This document shows, one piece after another, positions 8,089 through 15,474 of a DNA stretch of 64,000 nucleotides. Positions within the stretch are counted from its first letter, which is position 1, and every line of letters starts with the position of its first letter. The notes beneath the pieces are model-generated. The model worked only from the letters and a program-made list of their open reading frames with translations. It made no database searches and was not told where the DNA came from. The translations under genes and the position numbers were made by a program. The DNA is taken from contig DLGE01000001.1 in assembly GCA_002482535.1 (NCBI GenBank), positions 1,115,539 to 1,179,538 on the forward strand, given 5' to 3'. The DNA is from Peptococcaceae bacterium UBA7702 (GTDB lineage: Bacteria > Bacillota > Dehalobacteriia > UBA7702).

Positions 8089-8197
8089 ACGCCACGGGTC
8101 GCTCCTTAACGCCTATCTTGGCATAAGACCATATCGCCAAGAAGGCTTTTCATGAGAAAATATTAGAGAAAGCGGCTGTCAGGCAAGAAAAACGGGC

Positions 8198-8226
8198 AAA
8201 AAAAAATTGCGGTTGTTCACCGCAAT
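8198..8226 (-). terminator. intrinsic terminator ending the riboswitch-led transcript
   Basis: On the minus strand an 8-bp stem ATTGCGGT/ACCGCAAT (8226-8219 and 8213-8206) with a 5-nt loop is followed by a run of nine T. Confidence 0.82.
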
Positions 8227-8370
8227 GAAAGAAAAGAGATTTCCGTATGAAATATGAAGAGGTGAGTTCAGCCTTAGCTGAAAGCAAAAGAGATGAGAGA
8301 TACGGGGTCTAAGACCCAATGAGATACGGAATAGAATAAAAGAAGGTTTGGCAACATTAGCAAACAAAAC
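8227..8370 (-). ncRNA. candidate noncoding RNA downstream of an orphan cobalamin riboswitch
   Basis: Between the riboswitch's own terminator (8371-8397) and the distal terminator (8198-8226) the minus strand has about 145 nt with no credible reading frame: the only ORF is a 62-codon TTG-start frame without a ribosome binding site. The stretch is pyrimidine-rich on this strand and contains a perfect hairpin (GGGTCT/AGACCC, 8305-8317) flanked by two copies of CCGTATCTC (8297-8305 and 8321-8329), and a second hairpin TTCAGC-TAAG-GCTGAA. A defined start, a ligand-controlled attenuator and a separate end suggest a B12-controlled small RNA; a decayed target gene is the alternative. Confidence 0.4.
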
Positions 8371-8397
8371 TGCCCCGCTTCCGAAAAGAAACGGGGC
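8370..8397 (-). terminator. riboswitch attenuator (terminator hairpin)
   Basis: Minus-strand TGCCCCGTTTC (8397-8387) pairs with GGAAGCGGGGCA (8382-8371), then GTTTTGTTT. The 3' arm segment CGGAAGC (8383-8377) can alternatively pair with GCTTCCG (8435-8429) just after the riboswitch core, which would form an antiterminator. Confidence 0.7.
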
Positions 8398-8435
8398 ATT
8401 TACATCAAAAAAATGCTCACTTCTTACGCGGAAGC

Positions 8436-8600
8436 TGCGAGTACAGCATTAAGTTCGGAATATCCTGACTTCACATCATCGCTATACTTTGCCTTCCCGC
8501 TTAAAAGCAGTGGCTGACTGGCGTCTAAAGTAAGCTCCGTTTCACAGTGGCGCGACCGTCCGGGATTCAAACCCGGTTTCTCCGCACTTAACTTTATTCA
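8436..8600 (-). promoter_or_regulatory. cobalamin (B12) riboswitch
   Basis: The minus strand contains the conserved cobalamin aptamer elements in order: GTTAAGTGCGG, a CCGGGTTTGAATCCCGG stem, ACGGTCGCGCCACTGTGA with the B12-box sequence GCCACTG at 8551-8545, and the 3' segment AAGTCAGGATATTCCG (8471 downward). The aptamer binds adenosyl- or methylcobalamin and usually turns off B12 synthesis or transport genes. Here no coding gene follows on the same strand; the next genes are convergent. The attenuator architecture is intact, so it is probably functional. Confidence 0.85.
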
Positions 8601-8612
8601 TTTACTGATTCT

Positions 8613-8641
8613 ATTAAAACACACAAGTTACGGCAAAGCAA
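8613..8641 (-). promoter_or_regulatory. sigma-A promoter of the riboswitch transcript
   Basis: Minus-strand TTGCTT (8641-8636) and TTTAAT (8618-8613) with a 17-bp spacer, just ahead of the aptamer. Confidence 0.5.
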
Positions 8642-8671
8642 AGGGTAACGAGTCATCTTGATGTTTGATTA

Positions 8672-9034
8672 TTATCCTTTTGGCTTCAAAAATATTGCGA
8701 TCAGGAAACCTGATACGATGGCGGCGGCGAGTCCCGCGGCCCCGGCGGTAAAAGCTCCCGTCCAGATACCCAGGAAGCCATCTTTTTCCATGGCGGTCAC
8801 GACCCCCTGCATCATCGTATTACCGAAACCGCAAAGGGGCACGGAAGCGCCCATACCGGCAAAATCGATCAAGGGCTGATAAAGATCGAAAAAGCCGATG
8901 ATTTCCCCAACAGTGACCACCGTCACCAAAACATGGGCATTGCTGATGGAAAAGGGTGTCATATCCATGGCGATCTGAGCGATGGCGCAGATGGCGCCGC
9001 CGATCAGAAAGGCCCATAATAGGTTCATCCACAT
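8672..9034 (-). CDS. spoVAE: stage V sporulation protein AE (SpoVAEb type)
   Basis: 120-residue membrane protein with three to four hydrophobic segments and the conserved LCGFGNTMMQGV and FTAGAAGLAAAIV stretches of the SpoVAC/SpoVAE family. It belongs to the SpoVA channel, which moves dipicolinic acid into the forespore and releases it at germination. It overlaps the end of spoVAD by 10 nt. The start has GGAGGAAAAAACGGT ahead of it. Confidence 0.92.
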   Translation of the reverse strand: MWMNLLWAFLIGGAICAIAQIAMDMTPFSISNAHVLVTVVTVGEIIGFFDLYQPLIDFAGMGASVPLCGFGNTMMQGVVTAMEKDGFLGIWTGAFTAGAAGLAAAIVSGFLIAIFLKPKG

Positions 9035-10047
9035 ACCGTTTTTTCCTCCTTTACGATCTCCACAGCGTGGGCAATGGCGGGAATGGCATGGCCCTGGCCG
9101 ACGCTGACCGGGCTCAGCAGCGCGCCGGTCCCCACCAATAAAACACGCCGGTATTTGCCGCGGCGCAGGGCGTCAAGAAGGTAGGAGCTCCAAACCGTTG
9201 CGGAACAGCCGCAACCGGAGCCGCCGGCGTGGCTATCTTGTTTTTTCTCATAGATCCACATGCCGCTGTCCTGGAACTGTGCCTCAAAAAGGACATGCTC
9301 CTTTTTCAGCAGCTCCGCTAAGAGACAGTGACCGTGGGAACCGAGATCGCCGGTACAGATCAGATCGTAGTCCGCGGCTTTTCTCTCGCTGTTTTGCAGA
9401 TGCTGTAAAATCGTATCCGCCGCCGCCGGGGCCATGGCGGCCCCCATTTCATTGGGGTCTTTGACGCCGTAATCGACGATTTTGCCCACTGTGCCGCTGA
9501 TGATCCGCAGTGGCGACGGCTGCTTTGATAAAACCATAGCGCCGGCCCCGGTCACCGTCCATTGACTGGTCTGGGGGCGCTGTGTGCCCAGTTCCGTGGG
9601 GAAGCGGTACTGCCGTTCGCTGGTGGCGTTATGACTTGACGCCACCACGGCGGCATCAGCGGCAAAGCCGCCGCCGATGAGGGATGCTCCCAAAAGAAGG
9701 CCCTCCGCCATGGTGGCACAAGCGTTATATAAACCAAGAAAGGGAATTTCCCTCTCCTTGGCAGCGAAATTGGTGATGGTGAGCTGGTTGATCAGATCAC
9801 CGCCCAGCAGAACATCAATCATATGATTGCCCAAAGCCGCTTTTGCCAAAGCAAGATCGACGGCTTCTTTCTGCATTTTGACTTCCGTATCTTCCCAGGA
9901 TTTTTCCGCAGTCTGGATCTTGGGCCAAACTTTATCGAAACACGAGCCCAAAGGCCCTTCGCCTTCCTTAGGCCCCACCACGGCAGCGCCGCTTAAAATA
10001 TAGACTCCTTGATCGAAGAGATACGTATTTCTTCCGAGACAGCTCAT
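9025..10047 (-). CDS. spoVAD: stage V sporulation protein AD
   Basis: 340 residues, the usual SpoVAD length, with a thiolase-like fold. Characteristic pieces are LLGGDLINQLTITNF, LYNACATMAEGLLLGA, SSHNATSERQYRFPTELGTQRPQTSQWTVTGA-type sequence in the middle, and the C-terminal GGSGCGCSA. In B. subtilis SpoVAD binds dipicolinic acid directly on the outer face of the inner spore membrane. The start at 10047 is set by GGAGG with 6 nt spacing and overlaps the spoVAC stop (ATGA); the much longer upstream frame lies inside spoVAC and is not used. Confidence 0.94.
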   Translation of the reverse strand: MSCLGRNTYLFDQGVYILSGAAVVGPKEGEGPLGSCFDKVWPKIQTAEKSWEDTEVKMQKEAVDLALAKAALGNHMIDVLLGGDLINQLTITNFAAKEREIPFLGLYNACATMAEGLLLGASLIGGGFAADAAVVASSHNATSERQYRFPTELGTQRPQTSQWTVTGAGAMVLSKQPSPLRIISGTVGKIVDYGVKDPNEMGAAMAPAAADTILQHLQNSERKAADYDLICTGDLGSHGHCLLAELLKKEHVLFEAQFQDSGMWIYEKKQDSHAGGSGCGCSATVWSSYLLDALRRGKYRRVLLVGTGALLSPVSVGQGHAIPAIAHAVEIVKEEKTVCG

Positions 10048-10541
10048 GGCAAACCTCCCGTGAACAACAACCACAGATATTTCAGCAACCCCAAAACCAC
10101 GGAAACACAGACGCCGTAGACGATAACGGGGCCGGCCAGGGTAAACAATTTCGCAGCCAAACCGGCAATCAAACCTTCGGTTTTCCATTCCAGGGCCGGG
10201 GCCACCATGGAATTGGAAAAGCCGCTGATGGGCACAATGGAACCGGCGCCGGCAAATTTGCCGATCTTATCGTAAAGGCCCAGTCCCGTCAAGATTGCCC
10301 CGGCGGCGATCAGGATCATCAGCGTCACGGTAACGCAATGCTTGTCCGTCATGGCCGTTAGTTTCAGCAACTCATAGATGATCTGACCGATCACGGAGAT
10401 CAAACCGCCGACCAGAAAAGCCCAGCAGATGTTTTTCAGCATCGGCGTTTTTGGTTTTGTTTCCTCCACGAGTTCCGCATATTCTTTTTGTTTGGCTTGT
10501 TTTAATGATTCATTCATTGATTGTTCAAGATGTTCAGACAT
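10044..10541 (-). CDS. spoVAC: stage V sporulation protein AC
   Basis: 165 residues: a soluble charged N-terminus of about 45 residues, then four to five membrane segments with PISGFSNSMVAPALEWKTEGLIAG, a hallmark of SpoVAC. In B. subtilis it forms the mechanosensitive pore of the SpoVA channel. ATG at 10541 has GGAGG six nt upstream; the longer frame to 10697 runs through the upstream terminator and is rejected. The minimal AC-AD-AE operon is common in Clostridia. Confidence 0.93.
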   Translation of the reverse strand: MSEHLEQSMNESLKQAKQKEYAELVEETKPKTPMLKNICWAFLVGGLISVIGQIIYELLKLTAMTDKHCVTVTLMILIAAGAILTGLGLYDKIGKFAGAGSIVPISGFSNSMVAPALEWKTEGLIAGLAAKLFTLAGPVIVYGVCVSVVLGLLKYLWLLFTGGLP

Positions 10542-10553
10542 AGTCTTCCTCCA

Positions 10554-10586
10554 GGCATAGTTTTTCCGAATCGAAAAAAAGTATAC
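10554..10586 (-). promoter_or_regulatory. possible forespore (sigma-F/G) promoter of spoVA
   Basis: Minus-strand GTATA, 17 nt, AAAACTA fits the loose sigma-G pattern; GG-AA-A-A-A-C-T-A within it also fits the sigma-F -10 box but with 14-nt spacing. The leader would be very short, so this is weak. Confidence 0.25.
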
Positions 10587-10599
10587 AAAACAAAAAAAC

Positions 10600-10617
10600 A
10601 CGGCGTTTTCACGCCGT
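10600..10617 (-). terminator. intrinsic terminator of the PucR-type regulator
   Basis: ACGGCGT (10600-10606)/ACGCCGT (10611-10617); on the minus strand it is followed by GTTTTTTTG. Confidence 0.75.
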
Positions 10618-10756
10618 CTTTTCTTCAATCCTCCTCTCTTATTTTCAAAGATGCTTCGATTGCTTTCATCTACAGATACAGATTTTGGGATAATCAATAT
10701 GTTACTTATTTTTCAAAACAGAGAGTTTCCCTTGGAGATAAGTCAAGCTCAGAAAA

Positions 10757-12304
10757 TCACAAAGTCCCTGTGTGCTCCGGAATATGCAAACATATTCTCA
10801 AATAAAGACGCTCCTCAGGATCGGAAAGATCCTGTTCTAAGACGGCTTTTATACGCTCAAGCCGTTGCAATAAGGTACTACGATGTAAAAATAAATCCCT
10901 TGCTGTTTTCGTGGCATTCATCTCATTATTAAGATAGACCCGAAGTGTATTCAGGTAATCCACCGAAGATCGTATACTGTATTCTTTTAAGTTTTTCAAC
11001 CCTTTTGTAAGAATCGAATCATAGGAAAATTCTCCGCGACAATGGATCAGCATATAACAGAGGACTAAATCATTAAAGCAGTAAAAACGCGTATCCCTTT
11101 TTTCGAAGGATTCCAGTTCCAGAGAGACACAAGCCTGACGATAGTAAGCCCGAGCCGTACCGATATTGCTGAAAACATCGCTGACACCTGCCCGAAAGTC
11201 TATGTCCTTCAGCAATTTGGTTATTGTTGAAAAATGATGTTCCAACGTAAGTTTACCGTCATCCACCGGGCAAAAGGCCACAATATCGCCATCGTAAACC
11301 AAAGCCAGTGAACCACTAATAGCGTCTTCCAAACTAGAACGTAAAAAATCCTGCGGAACCGGGACATTACCGCCATGAACGTGAACCTTAAAACAAACCC
11401 ATAGTTTCGTGGGCGGAGCAAACAGTCCTACATCCATCTTCAAAGCGTATCTGATCCGGTATTCATCTACCGGGATTGCGTTCAGTAAATCTTTCAGGAG
11501 ACTTTTGGCAGTGGAACCCTTTGCCAAATTCAAGAAAGAGACCTGACCAAATGCCTTTTTTATATAGTTCGCCAGCCACTGCATTAATGCGTAGTCCGCT
11601 TCAAGTAAGGGACGCTTTTTTTCAACCAAAGCAACGCAGCCTTCATATCGCCCGGAGTTAAAAAGATTGACTCGATACGTCCACTTTCCGCCATGCATGA
11701 TAGTACCGTAATTAAACAGCAACGGCTCTCTATACTTACTTTCGTCCTTTTTGTAAATAGAGCCCAGCATAACAGTATCTGATAATGAAAACGAATCCTT
11801 TTTATGATCGCTGCGGCAAACTTCGTTGTCGGTTTTGATCTGCATACTATCAGCAATTACCTTTAAATTTCGATCAACTACGATAATTCGATTCTCAAAA
11901 ATATGACTGCTGCACTTCACCATTTTTTTTATATCCGCGTCTTCGGCGCTGATCTGCCGAAGTTCCTCATCCCAGGCGTCAAACATGTCAAAAATATCCT
12001 GTATCCAGTTCATCAGTTGAGGTAACTTCTGATTTTCCTCAACGAAAAAAACACTTTGATCGCTATTTTGCCAGTAATCAGACGGTTTTTGCCCGATACA
12101 AACAAAAAGACAACGGCAGTCTTTCGGTATAATCTCAGGAATCCTGTCGTTCATTAAAATGTAAACCCTATTGTCATAGACCGAATCATTACCAGCCAGG
12201 AAAACTGGTCTGCCCAATGCAAGAGATTTTTCGCTGGGACCAAAACGTTGAATGGATACCTTTTCACTGAGATGCTCATAGATAATATCTGCATTAAGCC
12301 TCAT
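10757..12304 (-). CDS. PucR/CdaR-family transcriptional regulator
   Basis: 515 residues. The C-terminus carries the PucR-type HTH (NEMNATKTARDLFLHRSTLLQRLERIKAVLE, about 460-490), preceded by a GGDEF-like/CdaR region and an N-terminal sensory part of about 300 residues with a GAF-like appearance. Members activate catabolic genes for purines, sugar acids or other small molecules. It is divergent from the SDR gene, 272 nt away, with palindromic sequence between them, so that gene is the likely target. Start ATG has AGGAGA eight nt upstream. Inducer unknown. Confidence 0.85.
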   Translation of the reverse strand: MRLNADIIYEHLSEKVSIQRFGPSEKSLALGRPVFLAGNDSVYDNRVYILMNDRIPEIIPKDCRCLFVCIGQKPSDYWQNSDQSVFFVEENQKLPQLMNWIQDIFDMFDAWDEELRQISAEDADIKKMVKCSSHIFENRIIVVDRNLKVIADSMQIKTDNEVCRSDHKKDSFSLSDTVMLGSIYKKDESKYREPLLFNYGTIMHGGKWTYRVNLFNSGRYEGCVALVEKKRPLLEADYALMQWLANYIKKAFGQVSFLNLAKGSTAKSLLKDLLNAIPVDEYRIRYALKMDVGLFAPPTKLWVCFKVHVHGGNVPVPQDFLRSSLEDAISGSLALVYDGDIVAFCPVDDGKLTLEHHFSTITKLLKDIDFRAGVSDVFSNIGTARAYYRQACVSLELESFEKRDTRFYCFNDLVLCYMLIHCRGEFSYDSILTKGLKNLKEYSIRSSVDYLNTLRVYLNNEMNATKTARDLFLHRSTLLQRLERIKAVLEQDLSDPEERLYLRICLHIPEHTGTL

Positions 12305-12460
12305 CGAGATCGTCTCCTATATTCTTATAATATAGTATTATACATGATTCGATGGCCAAAACATAGTCTTATTCTTTCCGTTGCATCAACAGTTTATTAT
12401 CTCAATATCCCGTTTAGGACGCGTTTCTAACATTACAACAAATATATTTGGGAAAACAAC

Positions 12461-12473
12461 CTACAAATTGTAG
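12461..12473. promoter_or_regulatory. candidate operator between the PucR-type regulator and the SDR gene
   Basis: Perfect palindrome CTACAA-A-TTGTAG, directly followed by TTGACA (12475-12480) and, 20 nt on, TTGACG (12500-12505). The rest of the 272-nt divergent region is AT-rich with no other gene. Confidence 0.35.
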
Positions 12474-12576
12474 ATTGACAGAATAAATTTAAGTATATGT
12501 TGACGGCTTGATTTTACCATTTTGCTAATGAATAATAACATTATAATATCAAAACTTTGAAAGAGAGGTAAAAAAA

Positions 12577-13566
12577 ATGGAAAAATCATTAGCCGGAAAA
12601 GTTGCCATCGTCACCGGCTCCGGTCAGGGAATCGGCAAAGGAATCGCCATTTATTTAGCGAGAGAAGGCGCAAAAGTAATGACGAATAACAGAAAACCAA
12701 ACGGTGAAAGCGCTCAAAAATATCATAAAGAAGATATGCCGGAGGAAGACTGGAAAGAATTCATTCAGCTCAAAGGTGACGCCGGTATGACTGCTGAAAT
12801 CATCAATCAAGAAGGAGGGGAAGCCCTGCCTTTCTATGGTGACGTTTCTGATTGGGATACCGCCGAAAGAATGGTTCAAACTGCCATTGACAAGTGGGGC
12901 CGTATCGACATTCTCATTAACAACGCTGCTGGGCTCGGCAAAGGGTCCCTGCTTGATCTTACGGAAGATGACTGGAATTACCTGACTGTTTCTAGAAATA
13001 AAGGAGCATTTCAGCTCATGCATTTCGCAATACCGCACATGATCAAAGAGGGTTTCGGACGCATCATTAACATATCCTCGGATGCCTGGGTCGGTCTTGC
13101 CGACAATGACGCATACAGTTGCAGCACCGCCGGCATGGTGGGACTGACGTGGGCTTCCGCCAAAGAACTTTATCGCCATGGCATTACCGTCAACGCCTTT
13201 TGTCCACAGGGCGCTTCTCCTGCTCACGCAGTAGAATATAAAAAGATGGTACGCAACGTCGAAAAAATCACCGGCAAAGCTCCGGATCCTAAAATTTTAG
13301 CAATGGTAGAAGCAGACCATGCGGATCCCATTAGACTTGGCCCTATTACCGCATTCATCTGCACCGAGGATGCCGCCTATATCAGCGGATCCGTATTTAG
13401 CGTTACTGCCGCAGGGAAAATATCCCTTTATTCTAATCCCAAACAAGTCAAACAGATTTGGAAAAAGGAATCGCTATGGACCGTAGATGAGCTAAAAAAA
13501 GCCATGAAAGAAGAACTCCTTGGTACAGAATATATTTCAGATGCATCTAAAAATAGCTGGAGTTAA
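12577..13566 (+). CDS. SDR-family oxidoreductase with an altered active site
   Basis: 329 residues. Rossmann motif TGSGQGIG at 13-20, LINNAAG at 113-119, ISS at 166-168 and catalytic Tyr180 are present, but the lysine of YxxxK is replaced by Thr184 (AYSCSTAG). A roughly 30-residue insert follows beta-strand 2 (about 41-70) and there is a C-terminal extension of about 50 residues (QVKQIWKKESLWTVDELKK), as in some hydroxyacyl-CoA or steroid dehydrogenase-like SDRs. Fold assignment is safe; normal dehydrogenase activity is uncertain because the lysine assists proton transfer. Ribosome binding site GAGAGGT precedes ATG by 7 nt. Likely controlled by the divergent PucR-type protein. Confidence 0.82.
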   Translation: MEKSLAGKVAIVTGSGQGIGKGIAIYLAREGAKVMTNNRKPNGESAQKYHKEDMPEEDWKEFIQLKGDAGMTAEIINQEGGEALPFYGDVSDWDTAERMVQTAIDKWGRIDILINNAAGLGKGSLLDLTEDDWNYLTVSRNKGAFQLMHFAIPHMIKEGFGRIINISSDAWVGLADNDAYSCSTAGMVGLTWASAKELYRHGITVNAFCPQGASPAHAVEYKKMVRNVEKITGKAPDPKILAMVEADHADPIRLGPITAFICTEDAAYISGSVFSVTAAGKISLYSNPKQVKQIWKKESLWTVDELKKAMKEELLGTEYISDASKNSWS

Positions 13567-13589
13567 TTTAAATTACCGGTTTTACCGTA

Positions 13590-13694
13590 GGCTGTCAACA
13601 TGATCAACAGAAAGGATTGAACATTTGTCCACTCATTCAAGACTTCTGTTGACAGCCGGACAATACTGAAAGGCGCACAAAAGTCCGGCCTTTT
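13590..13694 (+). terminator. terminator region of the SDR gene with overlapping inverted repeats
   Basis: GCCGGAC (13655-13661) pairs with GTCCGGC (13683-13689) followed by CTTTTG. The same GCC also ends TGTTGACAGCC (13647-13657), which is a perfect 11-bp match to GGCTGTCAACA (13590-13600), so two mutually exclusive hairpins are possible. Confidence 0.55.
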
Positions 13695-13729
13695 GTGGAG
13701 TAACGCGAGATACGGTTCATTGAGACAGC

Positions 13730-13761
13730 AAAGAGACGGCGCGTTGGCGCCGTCTCTTTAA
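13730..13761. terminator. bidirectional intrinsic terminator
   Basis: 13-bp stem AAAGAGACGGCGC (13730-13742)/GCGCCGTCTCTTT (13747-13759), loop GTTG, between convergent SDR and pncB genes. Confidence 0.8.
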
Positions 13762-13769
13762 AATCGGTA

Positions 13770-15230
13770 TCAGAACTGTTGAAAAGAACCGAAGTTCTCT
13801 TTGATGAGCTCATTTTTGATTTGCCAGAGTTTTGCGGAAAGATCCACGTAGTAAAGATGGGGATGCTCAAAGCGCTTCATTTCATCCCATAAGCAATCGA
13901 TTTGCCCGGCGCTGTAAGAGCGGATCTCCTGCACCGTCGGTTTCTGCTTTAAAACACAAAGGCCGTCCTTAAAAATGGGAATCAACAGCTCTTTGACGGA
14001 AAAATCGGTAAACGTCTTCTTTTTCCAGGGATGGTCGGGATCAAAAATCGTTAGAGGCTGATCCACGTCGATGGTTTCATCGTAAACGGTAACCAGGTCC
14101 GCCTGGGCTTTGCCGGTGGCCTTGTCGAAAATGCGCCAGACTTTTTTAAAGTGGGGATTCGTGATCTTGCCGGCGTTTTCGCTGACTTTGATTTTAGGAA
14201 TCACCCGTCCTTCCTCATCCTCAATGGCGGAAAGCTTGTACACGCAGCCGAAAACCGGCTCACTGCGGGCGGTAATCAACCGTTCGCCGACGCCGAAAGC
14301 GTCAACTTGCGCACCTTGCAGCAGCAGATCGCGGATGATATATTCGTCCAACGCATTGGAAATCACGATCTTACAGTGGGGATAGCCGGCAGCGTCCAGC
14401 ATTTTCCGGGCGCGTTTCGTCAAATAGGTGATGTCGCCGGAATCGATGCGCACCGCGCATTCCTTGATCCCAAATTCCTGAAAGACCTTTACAGCGTTGG
14501 GAATGCCGCTCTTTAAGACATTATAGGTATCCACCAACAGGCAGGGATTTTTCGGATAAATGCTGCAATAGGAGCGGAAGGCTTCCAATTCGGAATCAAA
14601 CATCTGCACCCAGGAATGGGCCATGGTACCTCCGGCGGGGGTGCCGTAAAGCAATTCCGAAATGGTGCAGGCCGTGCCGACACAACCGCCGATACAGGCG
14701 GCTCTGGCCCCTAAAATCGCGCCGCTGGCCCCGTGGGCGCGGCGGGAACCGAATTCCGTCACCGCCCGGCCTTCCGCCGCCCGACAGATACGGTTGGCCT
14801 TGGTGGCGATGAGACTCTGATGGTTGAGGGTCAAAAGGACGAAGGTTTCAATGAATTGTGCCTCCGGCGCCGGCGCCCGCACCGTGAGGATCGGCTCATT
14901 GGGAAAAATCGGCGTTCCTTCCGGGACGGCGTAGATATCACCGTGAAAGGAAAAATCCCGCAAATAGCTGAGAAACGCCTCGTCAAAGATGCCCTTTTTA
15001 CGCAACAGGGCGATATCGTCCTCATCGAAAGCGAGATTTTCGATATAGTCGACGATCTGTTCCAATCCGGCGGCGATGGCGAAACCGCCGCGGTCGGGAA
15101 TCTGCCGGAAGAATACGTCAAAATAGGTGATCTTATCCTTCCAGCCGTTTTTAAAATAGCCGTTGGCCATGGTCAATTCGTAATAGTCGCAAAGTAATGT
15201 ATAATTTAATTCTTGCTTCATCATGATCAT
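13770..15230 (-). CDS. pncB: nicotinate phosphoribosyltransferase
   Basis: 486 residues, type II/PncB-like length. Typical motifs: N-terminal LLCDYYELTMANGYFKNG, TEFGSRRAHGASGAI, TPAGTMAHSW-like GTPAGGTMAHSWVQMF, RIDSGDITYL and DAFGVGERL. It makes nicotinate mononucleotide from nicotinate, PRPP and ATP for NAD salvage. Three in-frame ATGs lie at 15230, 15224 and 15221. The ATG at 15230 overlaps the stop of the small upstream gene (ATGA); AAAGG at 15232-15236 would best serve 15224. Either is possible with no effect on the domain. Confidence 0.93.
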   Translation of the reverse strand: MIMMKQELNYTLLCDYYELTMANGYFKNGWKDKITYFDVFFRQIPDRGGFAIAAGLEQIVDYIENLAFDEDDIALLRKKGIFDEAFLSYLRDFSFHGDIYAVPEGTPIFPNEPILTVRAPAPEAQFIETFVLLTLNHQSLIATKANRICRAAEGRAVTEFGSRRAHGASGAILGARAACIGGCVGTACTISELLYGTPAGGTMAHSWVQMFDSELEAFRSYCSIYPKNPCLLVDTYNVLKSGIPNAVKVFQEFGIKECAVRIDSGDITYLTKRARKMLDAAGYPHCKIVISNALDEYIIRDLLLQGAQVDAFGVGERLITARSEPVFGCVYKLSAIEDEEGRVIPKIKVSENAGKITNPHFKKVWRIFDKATGKAQADLVTVYDETIDVDQPLTIFDPDHPWKKKTFTDFSVKELLIPIFKDGLCVLKQKPTVQEIRSYSAGQIDCLWDEMKRFEHPHLYYVDLSAKLWQIKNELIKENFGSFQQF

Positions 15231-15373
15231 ACCTTTCTTAGGTTTTCATCATACCCCATCCTTCTTTGTTTGTAAAGATCCCTTTCGGCCCCCTCTTTTA
15301 GACCGGTATAACGACAATAAAAATCGGTGGCTTCCATTTCATCGTAATCAAACAATTTCACAGATTTCATCAT
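15227..15373 (-). CDS. 48-residue hypothetical protein coupled to pncB
   Basis: Small frame on the minus strand, ATG at 15373, stop TGA overlapping the pncB start by 4 nt. The sequence is acidic/aromatic at the front (MMKSVKLFDYDEMEATDFY) and basic at the end (RRMGYDENLRKV). GGAAG stands 8 nt before the start. No family recognised; the ATGA overlap and balanced composition suggest a real gene with a role linked to pncB. It could also be a leader peptide. Confidence 0.5.
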   Translation of the reverse strand: MMKSVKLFDYDEMEATDFYCRYTGLKEGAERDLYKQRRMGYDENLRKV

Positions 15374-15407
15374 GATTCATTCTTCCATATTCGCAAAGAT
15401 TCACGCG

Positions 15408-15436
15408 TTGCGATTCGCAAAAAATTGTGTTATGAT
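15408..15436 (+). promoter_or_regulatory. promoter of the EamA transporter gene with overlapping palindrome
   Basis: TTGCGA (15408-15413), 17 bp, TATGAT (15431-15436). The -35 box is half of a perfect palindrome TTGCGA-T-TCGCAA (15408-15420); a second ATTCGCAAA lies at about 15389. A regulator could bind here and affect both divergent units. Confidence 0.6.
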
Positions 15437-15474
15437 GAAATTTAACAATAAGTACCTATTAAAAGGAATTGATC

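Noticed and set aside
8247..8312. 21-codon plus-strand frame MKYEEVSSALAESKRDERYGV
   Set aside because: Protein-like composition but no clear ribosome binding site or promoter; may be a decayed remnant. Not enough to call a gene.
8179..8367. 62-codon frame on the minus strand behind the cobalamin riboswitch
   Set aside because: TTG start without ribosome binding site, overlaps the distal terminator, and the composition looks non-coding.
10048..10188. Extended spoVAD start at 10188
   Set aside because: It would lie inside spoVAC; the ATG at 10047 has GGAGG and gives the normal family length.
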